DNA of 50,440 nt from Bog-159 sp049511415 (GTDB lineage: Bacteria > Acidobacteriota > Terriglobia > Bryobacterales > Bryobacteraceae). Positions 1-6,535 of the stretch are shown in pieces; the stretch's first letter is position 1; each line of letters starts with the position of its first letter. Below the pieces are notes generated by a model. The model had not been told where the DNA came from. It saw only the letters and a program-made list of their open reading frames with translations, and did no database searches. The stretch covers positions 1 to 50,440 of the forward strand of contig JBEKYC010000054.1 in the NCBI GenBank assembly GCA_049511415.1. The letters run 5' to 3'. Both the position numbers and the translations under genes were made by a program.

Positions 1-768
1 ACTCGCCTGGAGGCGGCGGAGGCGCTCGGACAGGCAGGCGATCCACGGCTCGATCGGGACACTTGGGTGCGCGTGGAGGGCGGCGAGTTCTGGATGGGCG
101 CGCAAAAGCAGGACTCGAAGGGGAGGAATTACGACCCCGAAGTGTACGATGACGAATCGCCGGTGCATCGCGTGTACGTGTCGCCGTTTTTCATCGGACG
201 CTATCCCGTGACGGTCTTCGAGTACGCCCAGTTTTTGACCGAAAAGCCGGCTGATGCAACGGCGCCCGGACATTGGCCCCAGCAGCTTCGCTATCCGAAC
301 CGGCCTGTGGTGGAGGTGAGTTGGCACGATGCCGCGGCTTACTGCGCCTGGGCCGGTGGCCGGCTGCCCACCGAAGCCGAATGGGAATGCGCCGCGCGCG
401 CGGGCCGCGCGGGTGTACGCTACCCTTGGGGCAACCAGGATCCTGATGCATACCGGGCTAATTTCTGGGAGGGAGGGCCACAGCAGCCGACTCCGGTGGG
501 CCTCTATCCTGCCGGCGCCACGCCCAATGGAATTCAGGATCTGGCCGGAAACGTTTGGGAGTGGACCGCCGATTGGTGGGGCGCATACGCGGAGTCCGAC
601 GAGCGGAATCCGAGGGGACCGGGGGAGGGAGACAGAATGGTGATTCGCGGGGGCTCCTGGGACAACTTTTCGAGGTGCCTGCGCGTGTCGTATCGCTACT
701 ACGTCGAGCCGGATGTTCGGGACGATAACTTCGGGTTTCGGTGCGTCCGGGAATTACTTTCCCTTTAG
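1..768 (+). CDS. DGR target protein: HEAT-like segment plus formylglycine-generating-enzyme (C-type-lectin-fold) domain, 5' partial
   Basis: The frame is open from base 1, so the start lies upstream of the window; the GTG at 67 is only an internal candidate. The first 22 residues (with AAEALGQAGDPRLDRDTW) look like the end of HEAT-type repeats. After them comes an FGE-sulfatase/SUMF1 domain with GGEFWMGA, SPVHRVYVSPFFIGRYPVT, GGRLPTEAEWECAARAG, NGIQDLAGNVWEWT and a C-terminal GGSW...GFRCVRE. In DGRs this fold displays the variable residues as a ligand-binding surface rather than acting as the sulfatase-maturing enzyme. The last 42 codons include the variable repeat, and the protein ends five residues after it. 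The hypervariable positions read D, F, C, Y, Y, V, V, D and F. The ligand and the full N-terminal architecture cannot be seen here. Confidence 0.93.
   Translation, partial: TRLEAAEALGQAGDPRLDRDTWVRVEGGEFWMGAQKQDSKGRNYDPEVYDDESPVHRVYVSPFFIGRYPVTVFEYAQFLTEKPADATAPGHWPQQLRYPNRPVVEVSWHDAAAYCAWAGGRLPTEAEWECAARAGRAGVRYPWGNQDPDAYRANFWEGGPQQPTPVGLYPAGATPNGIQDLAGNVWEWTADWWGAYAESDERNPRGPGEGDRMVIRGGSWDNFSRCLRVSYRYYVEPDVRDDNFGFRCVRELLSL
639..752 (+). repeat. DGR variable repeat (VR)
   Basis: This 114-bp segment aligns without gaps to 2277-2390 (constant offset 1638). It differs at 661, 667, 668, 676, 677, 697, 700, 703, 704, 716, 717, 720, 721 and 730. Every one of the 14 differences is A in the template, read as G (5) or T (9) here. 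Ten codons are touched: nine change residue (Asn to Asp, Phe, Cys, Tyr, Tyr, Val and Asp; Glu to Val; Ile to Phe) and one Arg codon changes silently. The last 22 bp (731-752) are identical to the template and contain a single A, at the final base. This is where the initiation-of-mutagenic-homing site normally sits. The match stops at 753. Confidence 0.98.
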
Positions 769-822
769 TTTTTTTCTCTTTTTCCCTTTCCATTACGGTG
801 AAAGTGCGAGAGGATAGGGGGT

Positions 823-841
823 TCCGGGGCACAGCCCCGGA
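823..841 (+). other. GC-rich hairpin downstream of the VR (DGR target-site hairpin or terminator)
   Basis: TCCGGGGC (823-830) and GCCCCGGA (834-841) form a perfect 8-bp stem around an ACA triloop. It lies 70 bp past the VR end and 54 bp past the target stop, and is followed by GAAAATTTTT. Two readings fit. In the Bordetella phage DGR, a short GC-rich hairpin or cruciform just after the VR aids target recognition. Alternatively it is an attenuating terminator between the target gene and avd, although the T tract is short and set off by AAAA. A pyrimidine-rich stretch (about 757-791) separates the VR from the hairpin. Confidence 0.6.
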
Positions 842-855
842 GAAAATTTTTGAAC

Positions 856-1212
856 ATGGCGAGCGGACCTGGCGAGCTTCCGGTGGTGGTGCAGAAAGCG
901 TACGAGTTCAGCGTGTGGCTAATCCGGAAAGTGGAGACCTTTCCGCGATCGTATCGCTTCAGCGTGGGAGACCGCCTGGTGCATGGCGCGTTGGATCTAC
1001 TGCTGCGGCTCGTGGATGCGGCTTACTCGCGCGAGAAGGCCAGAATCCTGGCGGAAGTGAATGGGATGCTGAACCGCATGCGATTTCTGCTGCGCCTGGC
1101 GAAGGATCTGAAGCTGATGAACGTGGACTCGTATGGCCACGCGGCCGAAGGCGTGGAAGAGATCGGACGCATGGTGGGGGGCTGGAGGAAGGCCAGTCAG
1201 GCGGCGGAATGA
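856..1212 (+). CDS. avd: DGR accessory variability determinant (Avd), four-helix-bundle protein
   Basis: This 118-residue, mostly helical protein carries the Avd family hallmark FPRSYRFSVGDRLVHGALDL near residues 28-47, followed by long amphipathic helices. Avd is a basic barrel-shaped homopentamer that binds the reverse transcriptase and template RNA and is needed for mutagenic retrohoming. I chose ATG 856; an in-frame TTG at 850 would add two residues. The stop overlaps the RT start (ATGA at 1209-1212), so the two proteins are probably translationally coupled, as expected for partners of one complex. It lies between the hairpin after the VR and the RT gene. Confidence 0.93.
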   Translation: MASGPGELPVVVQKAYEFSVWLIRKVETFPRSYRFSVGDRLVHGALDLLLRLVDAAYSREKARILAEVNGMLNRMRFLLRLAKDLKLMNVDSYGHAAEGVEEIGRMVGGWRKASQAAE

Positions 1213-2276
1213 AACGCGTGGGTGGGCTTTGGGAGCGGGTGGTGTCGTTCGAGAACTTGCACGAAGCCGCGCGGCGCGCTGCGCTGGGAAAACGCAAGCG
1301 CCGCGACGTCGCCGCATTCCTGATGAATCTGGAGTGCGAACTGGTTGCGCTGCGAAAGGGGCTTGAGTCAGGGGAGTATGAGCCCGGCCCGTATCGTGAG
1401 TTTCTGGTCAACGAAGGAAAGCCGCGGCTGATCTCGGCTGCGGCTTTTCGCGACCGTGTGGTGCACCATGCGCTCACCCAGGTGCTGGAGCCGATCTTCG
1501 AGCGCCGGTTTTCCAAGGACTCCTACGCTTGCCGCGTGGGGAAGGGGACACACAAGGCGCTGGAGCAGGCGCGGGGCGCAACGGCGCGATTCCGTTATGT
1601 GCTGAAGTGCGACGTGCGGAAGTATTTCGCGTCCATCGACCACGAGATTCTGAAAGCGCTGCTGGCGCGCGTGGTGAAGTGCGCGCGTACGCTCGACCTG
1701 GCGGGGCGCATCATCGACGGGTCCAATACGCAGCAGGAGGTGGTTCAGTACTTCGAGGGCGACGACTTGTTCAGCCCGTTGGAACGGCGGCGCGGATTGC
1801 CGCTCGGGAACCAGACCTCGCAGTTCTTCGCCAATGTATACCTCGACCGGCTCGATCAGCACGTCAACCGCGTTCTGCGTCCGGCCTGCTATATCCGCTA
1901 CGTGGACGACTTCGTGATTTTCGGTGGTTCGAAGGTGGAACTGGCTGAGATGAAGAGGTCAGTGGAGAGCGTGCTGGAAGGGCTGCGGCTCCGGATTCAC
2001 GACCGTAAAAGCCGTGTCTACCGCTGCGCCGACGGCGTCACGTTTCTCGGCTGGCGGTTGTTTCCGGAGAAATCGCGGCTGGCGCGCGAGAATGTCGTGC
2101 GGTTCCGGCGGCGCCTGGCTGCGATGCAACGCGGGTTCGCGGACGGACGGCTGAGCCGCCGGGACATACAGGCAAGGATTCACTCGTGGATCGGGCACGC
2201 ATCGTTCGGCAGCACCTGGTTGCTGCGCGAGAAGCTCTTCGCCGGGTTCACGCTGGTGAGCGGGAGGGCGATCTGA
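1209..2276 (+). CDS. DGR-type reverse transcriptase
   Basis: This 355-residue single-domain reverse transcriptase has the motif 3 aspartate in KCDVRKYFASID (D135), the DGR-type motif 4 GLPLGNQTSQFFAN (about 196-209; SQ rather than the SP typical of group II intron enzymes), catalytic YVDD at 231-234, and a thumb-side VTFLGWRLFPEK near 277-288. There is no maturase or endonuclease domain. It copies the TR RNA with errors at adenines to give cDNA that replaces the VR. The frame is open back to 741, but the ATG at 1209 overlapping the avd stop is the sensible start and gives family-typical length. The template repeat begins at the base after its stop codon. Confidence 0.97.
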   Translation: MKRVGGLWERVVSFENLHEAARRAALGKRKRRDVAAFLMNLECELVALRKGLESGEYEPGPYREFLVNEGKPRLISAAAFRDRVVHHALTQVLEPIFERRFSKDSYACRVGKGTHKALEQARGATARFRYVLKCDVRKYFASIDHEILKALLARVVKCARTLDLAGRIIDGSNTQQEVVQYFEGDDLFSPLERRRGLPLGNQTSQFFANVYLDRLDQHVNRVLRPACYIRYVDDFVIFGGSKVELAEMKRSVESVLEGLRLRIHDRKSRVYRCADGVTFLGWRLFPEKSRLARENVVRFRRRLAAMQRGFADGRLSRRDIQARIHSWIGHASFGSTWLLREKLFAGFTLVSGRAI

Positions 2277-2390
2277 GGTGATTCGCGGGGGCTCCTGGAA
2301 CAACAATTCGAGGAACCTGCGCGTGTCGTATCGCAACAACAACGAGCCGGATGAACGAAACGATAACATCGGGTTTCGGTGCGTCCGGGA
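2277..2390 (+). repeat. DGR template repeat (TR)
   Basis: This is the master copy of the VR, beginning directly after the RT stop. I count 29 adenines in it, 14 of which are substituted in the current VR. The adenines are concentrated in AAC/AAT codons: three in a row at 2299-2307, one at 2314, three at 2335-2343, and more at 2359-2370. AAC is the codon that adenine-specific mutagenesis diversifies most widely without creating stop codons. The 3' end (2369-2390) lacks adenine except at its last base. The TR is open in the same frame as the VR (a GTG lies at 2278), but it is read here as a non-coding template. Confidence 0.97.
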
Positions 2391-2583
2391 TGAGGAGCGA
2401 GGATACGGTTCGGATCCTCGTAGGCCGGAGTCGTGGCGGGCCGCCGCCGCGAGTGTGCCGTCTCTTCTTCCGGGTGGCGTTCCCGGACGCGGGTAATTCG
2501 GGCAGCTCGCGTCGAACATGCGCAAGCGGCGCCGGTCCGCTGGTAGCGGAAGCGAGGGCCGGCCGGCGCGCATCCAAACCAAC
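2391..2583 (+). other. Gene-free stretch after the TR, candidate 3' part of the DGR template RNA
   Basis: I see no convincing gene here. A 6-bp stem TCCGGG/CCCGGA with a 7-nt loop lies at 2469-2487. In the Bordetella phage DGR, the RNA just 3' of the TR is needed to prime cDNA synthesis; by position this stretch is the counterpart. That role is inference. An in-frame ATG at 2518 would extend the downstream gene by 22 residues into this stretch, but those residues are low-complexity and basic. Confidence 0.4.
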
Positions 2584-3369
2584 ATGCCGCTAGCCCGCTC
2601 CACCCTCGGCCGCACCAACGTCGAAGTAGCCCGCATTGGGCTGGCCTCCAGCTACGGCGCTCCGGCCGGCACCGTCGAGCTCGCCTTCGACCACGGCGTG
2701 AACTACTTCTACTGGGGCAGCATTCGACGCGGTGGTTTCGGCGAGGGGCTGCGCGCGCTGGCTCCGCGCCGCGACCGCTTTCTTTTGGTCACGCAGTCGT
2801 ATTCGCGGGTGGCGTCGCTGGTCGGCCCCAGCCTGGAGCGCGCGCTACGCACGCTGCGCTTCGATTACACCGACGTATTGCTGCTGGGCCTGTGGAACGG
2901 CGGACCGCCGCCGCGCATCCTGGAGGCGTGCCGCAAGCTGCGCGAGCGCGGCCTGGTGCGCTATCTGGCGATCTCCACGCACAACCGTCCGCTGATCCCG
3001 CAATTGGCCGGCGATCCCCAATTCGATATCTTCCACGTGCGCTACAACGCCGTGCATCGCGGCGCGGAGCGCGAAGTGTTCGGGCAGATGCCGGTGCAGA
3101 ATCCGCCGGGACTGGTTTCGTTCACCGCCACAAGCTGGCGGCAATTACTCAGCCCCAAACGCATCCCGCCCGGCGAGAAGACGCCCACCGCGGCAGACTG
3201 CTACCGCTTCGTCCTCTCCCAGCCCGCGGTCGACGTCTGCATGACCGGACCCGCCAACCCCGCCCAGTTCAACGAAGCCCTCGAAGCCCTGCATCGCGGC
3301 CCCATGGCCGAGGACGAACTGGCCTGGATGCGCCGCGTCGGCGACGCCATCTATAGCAAAGCGGGTTAG
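2584..3369 (+). CDS. Aldo/keto reductase-fold protein with substituted catalytic residues
   Basis: This 261-residue protein starts MPLARSTLGRTNVEVARIGL, the usual opening of aldo/keto reductases. It keeps the barrel rhythm, with strand motifs near GVNYFYWGS (38-46), DRFLLVTQS (64-72), YTDVLLLGLWN (95-105) and VRYLAIS. The usual tetrad is altered. The Asp of the GxNxFD motif is Tyr43, the Lys expected after Thr70 is Gln71, and the His expected in the DVLLLH strand is Gly102. It may use another chemistry, bind a ligand, or be a diverged dehydrogenase. ATG 2584 gives the canonical N-terminus; ATG 2518 is the alternative. No partner gene is evident. Confidence 0.8.
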   Translation: MPLARSTLGRTNVEVARIGLASSYGAPAGTVELAFDHGVNYFYWGSIRRGGFGEGLRALAPRRDRFLLVTQSYSRVASLVGPSLERALRTLRFDYTDVLLLGLWNGGPPPRILEACRKLRERGLVRYLAISTHNRPLIPQLAGDPQFDIFHVRYNAVHRGAEREVFGQMPVQNPPGLVSFTATSWRQLLSPKRIPPGEKTPTAADCYRFVLSQPAVDVCMTGPANPAQFNEALEALHRGPMAEDELAWMRRVGDAIYSKAG

Positions 3370-3404
3370 CTCCCCCGATGCGCAGCCGTGCTATAAATCG
3401 GGCC

Positions 3405-4640
3405 ATGCACCGTCGCCGTTTTCTGCAACTCTCCGCCCTGGCCGCCGTGCCGGCATTCGCAGCCCAGCGCCGCAAGGTGAAGATCACCGATGTGAAGTGC
3501 ATGATCGTGCGCGGCACGTGGGATTGGAACCTCGTCAAAATCGAAACCGACGCCGGCCTCTACGGCATCGGCGAGGCGTATTGGGGACCCGGCGTCAAAG
3601 ACGTCATCGTCAAGATTCTGAAGCCGCTGCTCATCGGCGAAGATCCGCTCAACGTCGACAAGCTGTATACCAAGATCCTGATGCGCAATGGCGGCGCGGG
3701 CGCCATCGGCGGCGTCACGGTGGAGGCCGCCAGCGGCGTGGAAATCGCGCTCTGGGACCTGGCCGGCCGCATCCTGGAGACGCCCGTGGTCAACCTGCTG
3801 GGCGGCCGCTTCCGCGACCGCGTGCGCTTCTATCGCACCATGCAGCTTCCCAAGCAGCACGTGGAAGATCCGGCGGCCTGGCGCGACCTGGTGCATCAGG
3901 CGCGCGCCGAGCGTTGGGGTTGGACCGCGTTCAAGTTTCAGGGCGATGGCATTCCGCGCGCCCTCGATCCGGATAATCAAGTGCCCGGGCACGATCCCTA
4001 CACGCGGCATTTGAAAGACGCCGACATACGCCAGATCGTGCGCCTCATGGAAGTCGTGCGCGAAGAGCTCGGCCCCGACGGCGAGTTCGCCATCGACGTG
4101 CATTGGCGCTTCGACACGCGCGACGCCATCGATCTGGCCAAGGCGCTGGAGAAGGTCCGGCCCATGTGGCTGGAAGATCCCGTGCCGCCCGAGAATCCCG
4201 ACGCCATGGCTTTCGTGCGGCGGCAATCGCCGGTGCCCATTTGCACGGGCGAGAATCTGTACACCCGGCAGGGGTTCCTGCGGCTCATCGAATTGCAGGC
4301 CTGCGACGGCGTGCACATCGACATTCCCAAATCCGGCGGGCTGCTGGAATCGAAGCGCATCTCGGATCTGGCGGACAACTATTACATCTGGACCGCGGCC
4401 CACAATCCGGCCAGCCCGGTAGGAACCATCGCGTCGGCGCACGCCGCCGCGTCCATGCGCAATTTCCGCATCCACGAGCTGGCGAATTACGTGGATTGGT
4501 GGCAGGACCTGGTGGTGCATGAGGGACCCATCTGGGAAGGCGGGTATCTGACAATTCAGGATAAGCCGGGCTATGGCATCGAACTGAATCCGGACGTGGC
4601 GCGCGCGCATCTGGCGCCGGGGGAGACCTGGTGGGGCTGA
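3405..4640 (+). CDS. Tat-exported enolase-superfamily dehydratase (galactonate dehydratase-like)
   Basis: This 411-residue mandelate racemase/muconate lactonizing-family protein matches the D-galactonate dehydratase subgroup: D231 and H233 in IDVHWRF, metal ligands E257 (WLEDPVPPEN) and E283 (GENLYTR), and general-acid H333 (AAHNPASPVG). Such enzymes remove water from sugar acids with Mg2+. The N-terminus MHRRRFLQLSALAAVPAFAA is a twin-arginine signal, so a folded, metal-loaded enzyme is probably exported. I prefer ATG 3405 because it starts just before the RR motif; an ATG at 3378 would add nine residues. The exact sugar acid cannot be told from sequence. Confidence 0.87.
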   Translation: MHRRRFLQLSALAAVPAFAAQRRKVKITDVKCMIVRGTWDWNLVKIETDAGLYGIGEAYWGPGVKDVIVKILKPLLIGEDPLNVDKLYTKILMRNGGAGAIGGVTVEAASGVEIALWDLAGRILETPVVNLLGGRFRDRVRFYRTMQLPKQHVEDPAAWRDLVHQARAERWGWTAFKFQGDGIPRALDPDNQVPGHDPYTRHLKDADIRQIVRLMEVVREELGPDGEFAIDVHWRFDTRDAIDLAKALEKVRPMWLEDPVPPENPDAMAFVRRQSPVPICTGENLYTRQGFLRLIELQACDGVHIDIPKSGGLLESKRISDLADNYYIWTAAHNPASPVGTIASAHAAASMRNFRIHELANYVDWWQDLVVHEGPIWEGGYLTIQDKPGYGIELNPDVARAHLAPGETWWG

Positions 4641-4679
4641 GGCTCGGCGATTCCACCGTCAGATGCGTCATGAAACAGT

Positions 4680-5672
4680 ATGCGGCAGTTCCACTCTCCG
4701 TGCGCTGTCCTCCTGGCGCTCTCCGCCTTCGCCCCACTCCACGCCGGCCGCATGGCGTTCGTCGGCCAGCAGAATTCCATAAACTACATCTACCTCATGG
4801 ACGTGGACGCCGCCGGTCTCGGCTCCAATCCCACCCGCCTCACCAGCGACACCGAAGCCGAAAACTACCCCTCCTGGTCGCCCGACGGCCAGCGCCTCGC
4901 CTATCAGCGTGACTTCAATGGCAGCGCCATCTACGTCATCAATGCGGACGGCGCCGGCGAGCAGCGCCTCTCTCCCACGCCCGGTTTCGACGTCACCCCA
5001 AGCTGGTCTCCCGACGGGACCCAGATCGTCTACGTAAGACTGCTCCAGGTTCCGCAGCCCAACCAGCCGCCTATGACCGACATTCGGGTCATGCAAGCGG
5101 ATGGCGCCGGCGATCGCGCCATTTTGCCCAATACCCTGTTCAGCGTGGAGCCGCGGTGGTCCGTCAACGGCCAGATCGTGTTCATGAGCCTGATGCGCAG
5201 CAGCGACCTGCAAATCTACGTGATGAACGCCGATGGCTCCGGCTTGCAGCAGCTCACCAATGGCGGCAATAACGGGGATCCGGCATGGTCTCCGGATGGA
5301 ACCCGCATCTCATTCGGTTCGGATCGCGAGGGAGGCAACCTGCTGAATGTCTTCGTAATGAACGCGGACGGGAGCGACCAGCGGCAATTGACCCACTTCG
5401 GCGTGCCCTTTGAAGCCGGCGACACGAATTGGTCGAGCGATGGAAGTAAGATCGCGTTCGAGTACGACATCGACGGAATGAAGCAGTCGAACCCGGACGC
5501 GTTCGCCGAGGTGTGGACCATGAATCCGGATGGTAGCGGCCAGATCGGCACACGTGTCCCGTGCAGCGACGTGGGCTGTGCGCCGCGCTGGCAGCCGCGC
5601 ATCTGCGTGCCTGAGTTCCGCGCCGGCGCGCATGCGGATCTGGATTTCTGCTCGTTTCCGAAACCGCAATAA
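4680..5672 (+). CDS. Secreted TolB-like beta-propeller protein (PD40 repeats)
   Basis: This 330-residue protein has a signal peptide (MRQFHSPCAVLLALSAFAPL, then HAG) and at least five WD40-like beta-propeller repeats marked by PSWSPDG, PAWSPDG or NWSSDGSKIAF, alternating with IYVMNADGSG-type blades. The repeats resemble the C-terminal propeller of TolB and the N-terminal domain of tricorn-like peptidases, but no protease domain follows. It is likely a periplasmic binding scaffold. It ends 51 bp before the arsR-type gene, whose promoter starts just after its stop. No ribosome-binding site was evident before ATG 4680. Confidence 0.8.
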   Translation: MRQFHSPCAVLLALSAFAPLHAGRMAFVGQQNSINYIYLMDVDAAGLGSNPTRLTSDTEAENYPSWSPDGQRLAYQRDFNGSAIYVINADGAGEQRLSPTPGFDVTPSWSPDGTQIVYVRLLQVPQPNQPPMTDIRVMQADGAGDRAILPNTLFSVEPRWSVNGQIVFMSLMRSSDLQIYVMNADGSGLQQLTNGGNNGDPAWSPDGTRISFGSDREGGNLLNVFVMNADGSDQRQLTHFGVPFEAGDTNWSSDGSKIAFEYDIDGMKQSNPDAFAEVWTMNPDGSGQIGTRVPCSDVGCAPRWQPRICVPEFRAGAHADLDFCSFPKPQ

Positions 5673-5678
5673 AAACTC

Positions 5679-5720
5679 TTGACGGTAAGCGTCAGTTTAT
5701 ATAAAATACAAGTTATATAA
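5679..5720 (+). promoter_or_regulatory. Promoter and candidate ArsR operator
   Basis: TTGACG (5679-5684), a 17-bp spacer and TAAAAT (5702-5707) form a good sigma-70-type promoter. A perfect inverted repeat TGACG-N5-CGTCA (5680-5694) overlaps the -35. Two identical TTATATAA octamers, each self-palindromic, lie at 5697-5704 and 5713-5720, starting 16 bp apart. The first overlaps the -10 and the second ends just before the ATG at 5724. This layout suits autorepression by the ArsR protein. Which repeat is the operator is inference. Confidence 0.65.
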
Positions 5721-5723
5721 GCA

Positions 5724-6062
5724 ATGACGAATCTAGACGCCGCCTTCGCCGCCCTGGCCGACCCCACCCGCCGCGCCATCCTCGCGCGCCTGGCTCTGGG
5801 CGAAGCCACCGTGACTCAACTGGCGGAACCGTTCGATCTGACCCAACCCGCCATCTCCCAACACTTGAAAGTGCTGGAAGAAGCCGGACTCATTGCCCGC
5901 CGGGTGGATGGCACAAAACGTCCCCGCCGCCTGGCAAAAGCTGGTATCGAGGCGATGGACCAGTGGCTGGCCTTGCTACGAAAAGCTCTAGAGAAAAACT
6001 ACGACCGGCTGGACGATGTTCTGGCCCACATGCAATCAGAGAAAGGACAGGAAACCCAATGA
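5724..6062 (+). CDS. ArsR-family winged-helix repressor
   Basis: This 112-residue regulator has the ArsR fold: LADPTRRAILARLALGE (dimer helix and first HTH helix), TVTQLAEPFDLTQPAISQHL (recognition helix), and a wing around VDGTKRPRRLAKAG. It lacks the metal-binding ELCVCDL cysteine motif, so it is the non-metal type usually paired with SRPBCC proteins. Its stop overlaps the start of the next gene (ATGA at 6059-6062), so the two are co-translated. The promoter directly upstream carries palindromes consistent with autoregulation. Confidence 0.92.
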   Translation: MTNLDAAFAALADPTRRAILARLALGEATVTQLAEPFDLTQPAISQHLKVLEEAGLIARRVDGTKRPRRLAKAGIEAMDQWLALLRKALEKNYDRLDDVLAHMQSEKGQETQ

Positions 6063-6535
6063 GTAAAATGAAACTTCAGACGGAAGGCGACCGATACGTT
6101 CTGGTGACCCGGCACTTCGAGGCGCCTCCGGACGCGCTCTACCGCGCGCACACCGAACCGGAGCTGATCCGGAAATGGATGCTCGGTCCGGAAGGCTGGA
6201 CCATGCCCGTCTGCATCAGCGATGCGCAGCCCGGCGGCAAGATCCGCTACGAATGGGTAAACGGCAAAGGCAACGGGTTCTATCTGACCGGCGAATATCT
6301 GGAGCTGGAGCCATACGACCGGATTGTGCATGTGCAGCGTATGTTCCTGCCGGACCCCACACCGGATACCCACGTGGAAACCAGGTTCGAACCTGAGGGC
6401 ACAGGCACGCTGATGACCATGCGCATGACCCTGCCCGACGCCCAAGCGCGAGAGGAGATGCTCTCCAGCGGTATGGAACGCGGCATGGAAGCCAGCTTCG
6501 TCCGACTGGAAGGCCTGGTGCCCGCGCTCGCCTAA
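6059..6535 (+). CDS. SRPBCC/AHSA1-domain protein
   Basis: This 158-residue protein of the START/Bet v1-like SRPBCC superfamily has the Aha1-C type features FEAPPDALYRAHTEPELIRKW near the N-terminus, GGKIRYEW in the sheet, and GMERGMEASFVRLEGLV in the C-terminal helix. These proteins bind hydrophobic ligands in a cavity and are very often encoded beside an ArsR repressor, as here. ATG 6059 overlaps the upstream stop; the longer frame from 5963 lies inside arsR. The ligand is unknown. Its stop shares CTAA (6532-6535) with the convergent ydcF-type gene. Confidence 0.88.
   Translation: MSKMKLQTEGDRYVLVTRHFEAPPDALYRAHTEPELIRKWMLGPEGWTMPVCISDAQPGGKIRYEWVNGKGNGFYLTGEYLELEPYDRIVHVQRMFLPDPTPDTHVETRFEPEGTGTLMTMRMTLPDAQAREEMLSSGMERGMEASFVRLEGLVPALA

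Noticed and set aside
741..1208. Upstream extension of the RT frame to 741
   Set aside because: It runs through the hairpin and avd in another frame and gives no RT-family residues; ATG 1209 gives normal length.
2469..2487. Possible terminator after the TR
   Set aside because: The stem is only 6 bp with a 7-nt loop and no T run, so it is listed only as part of the spacer.
2278..2496. A 72-codon frame starting GTG 2278 that reads like the C-terminus of the target protein
   Set aside because: It is the DGR template repeat read in the VR frame plus unrelated downstream sequence; no start signal or domain of its own.
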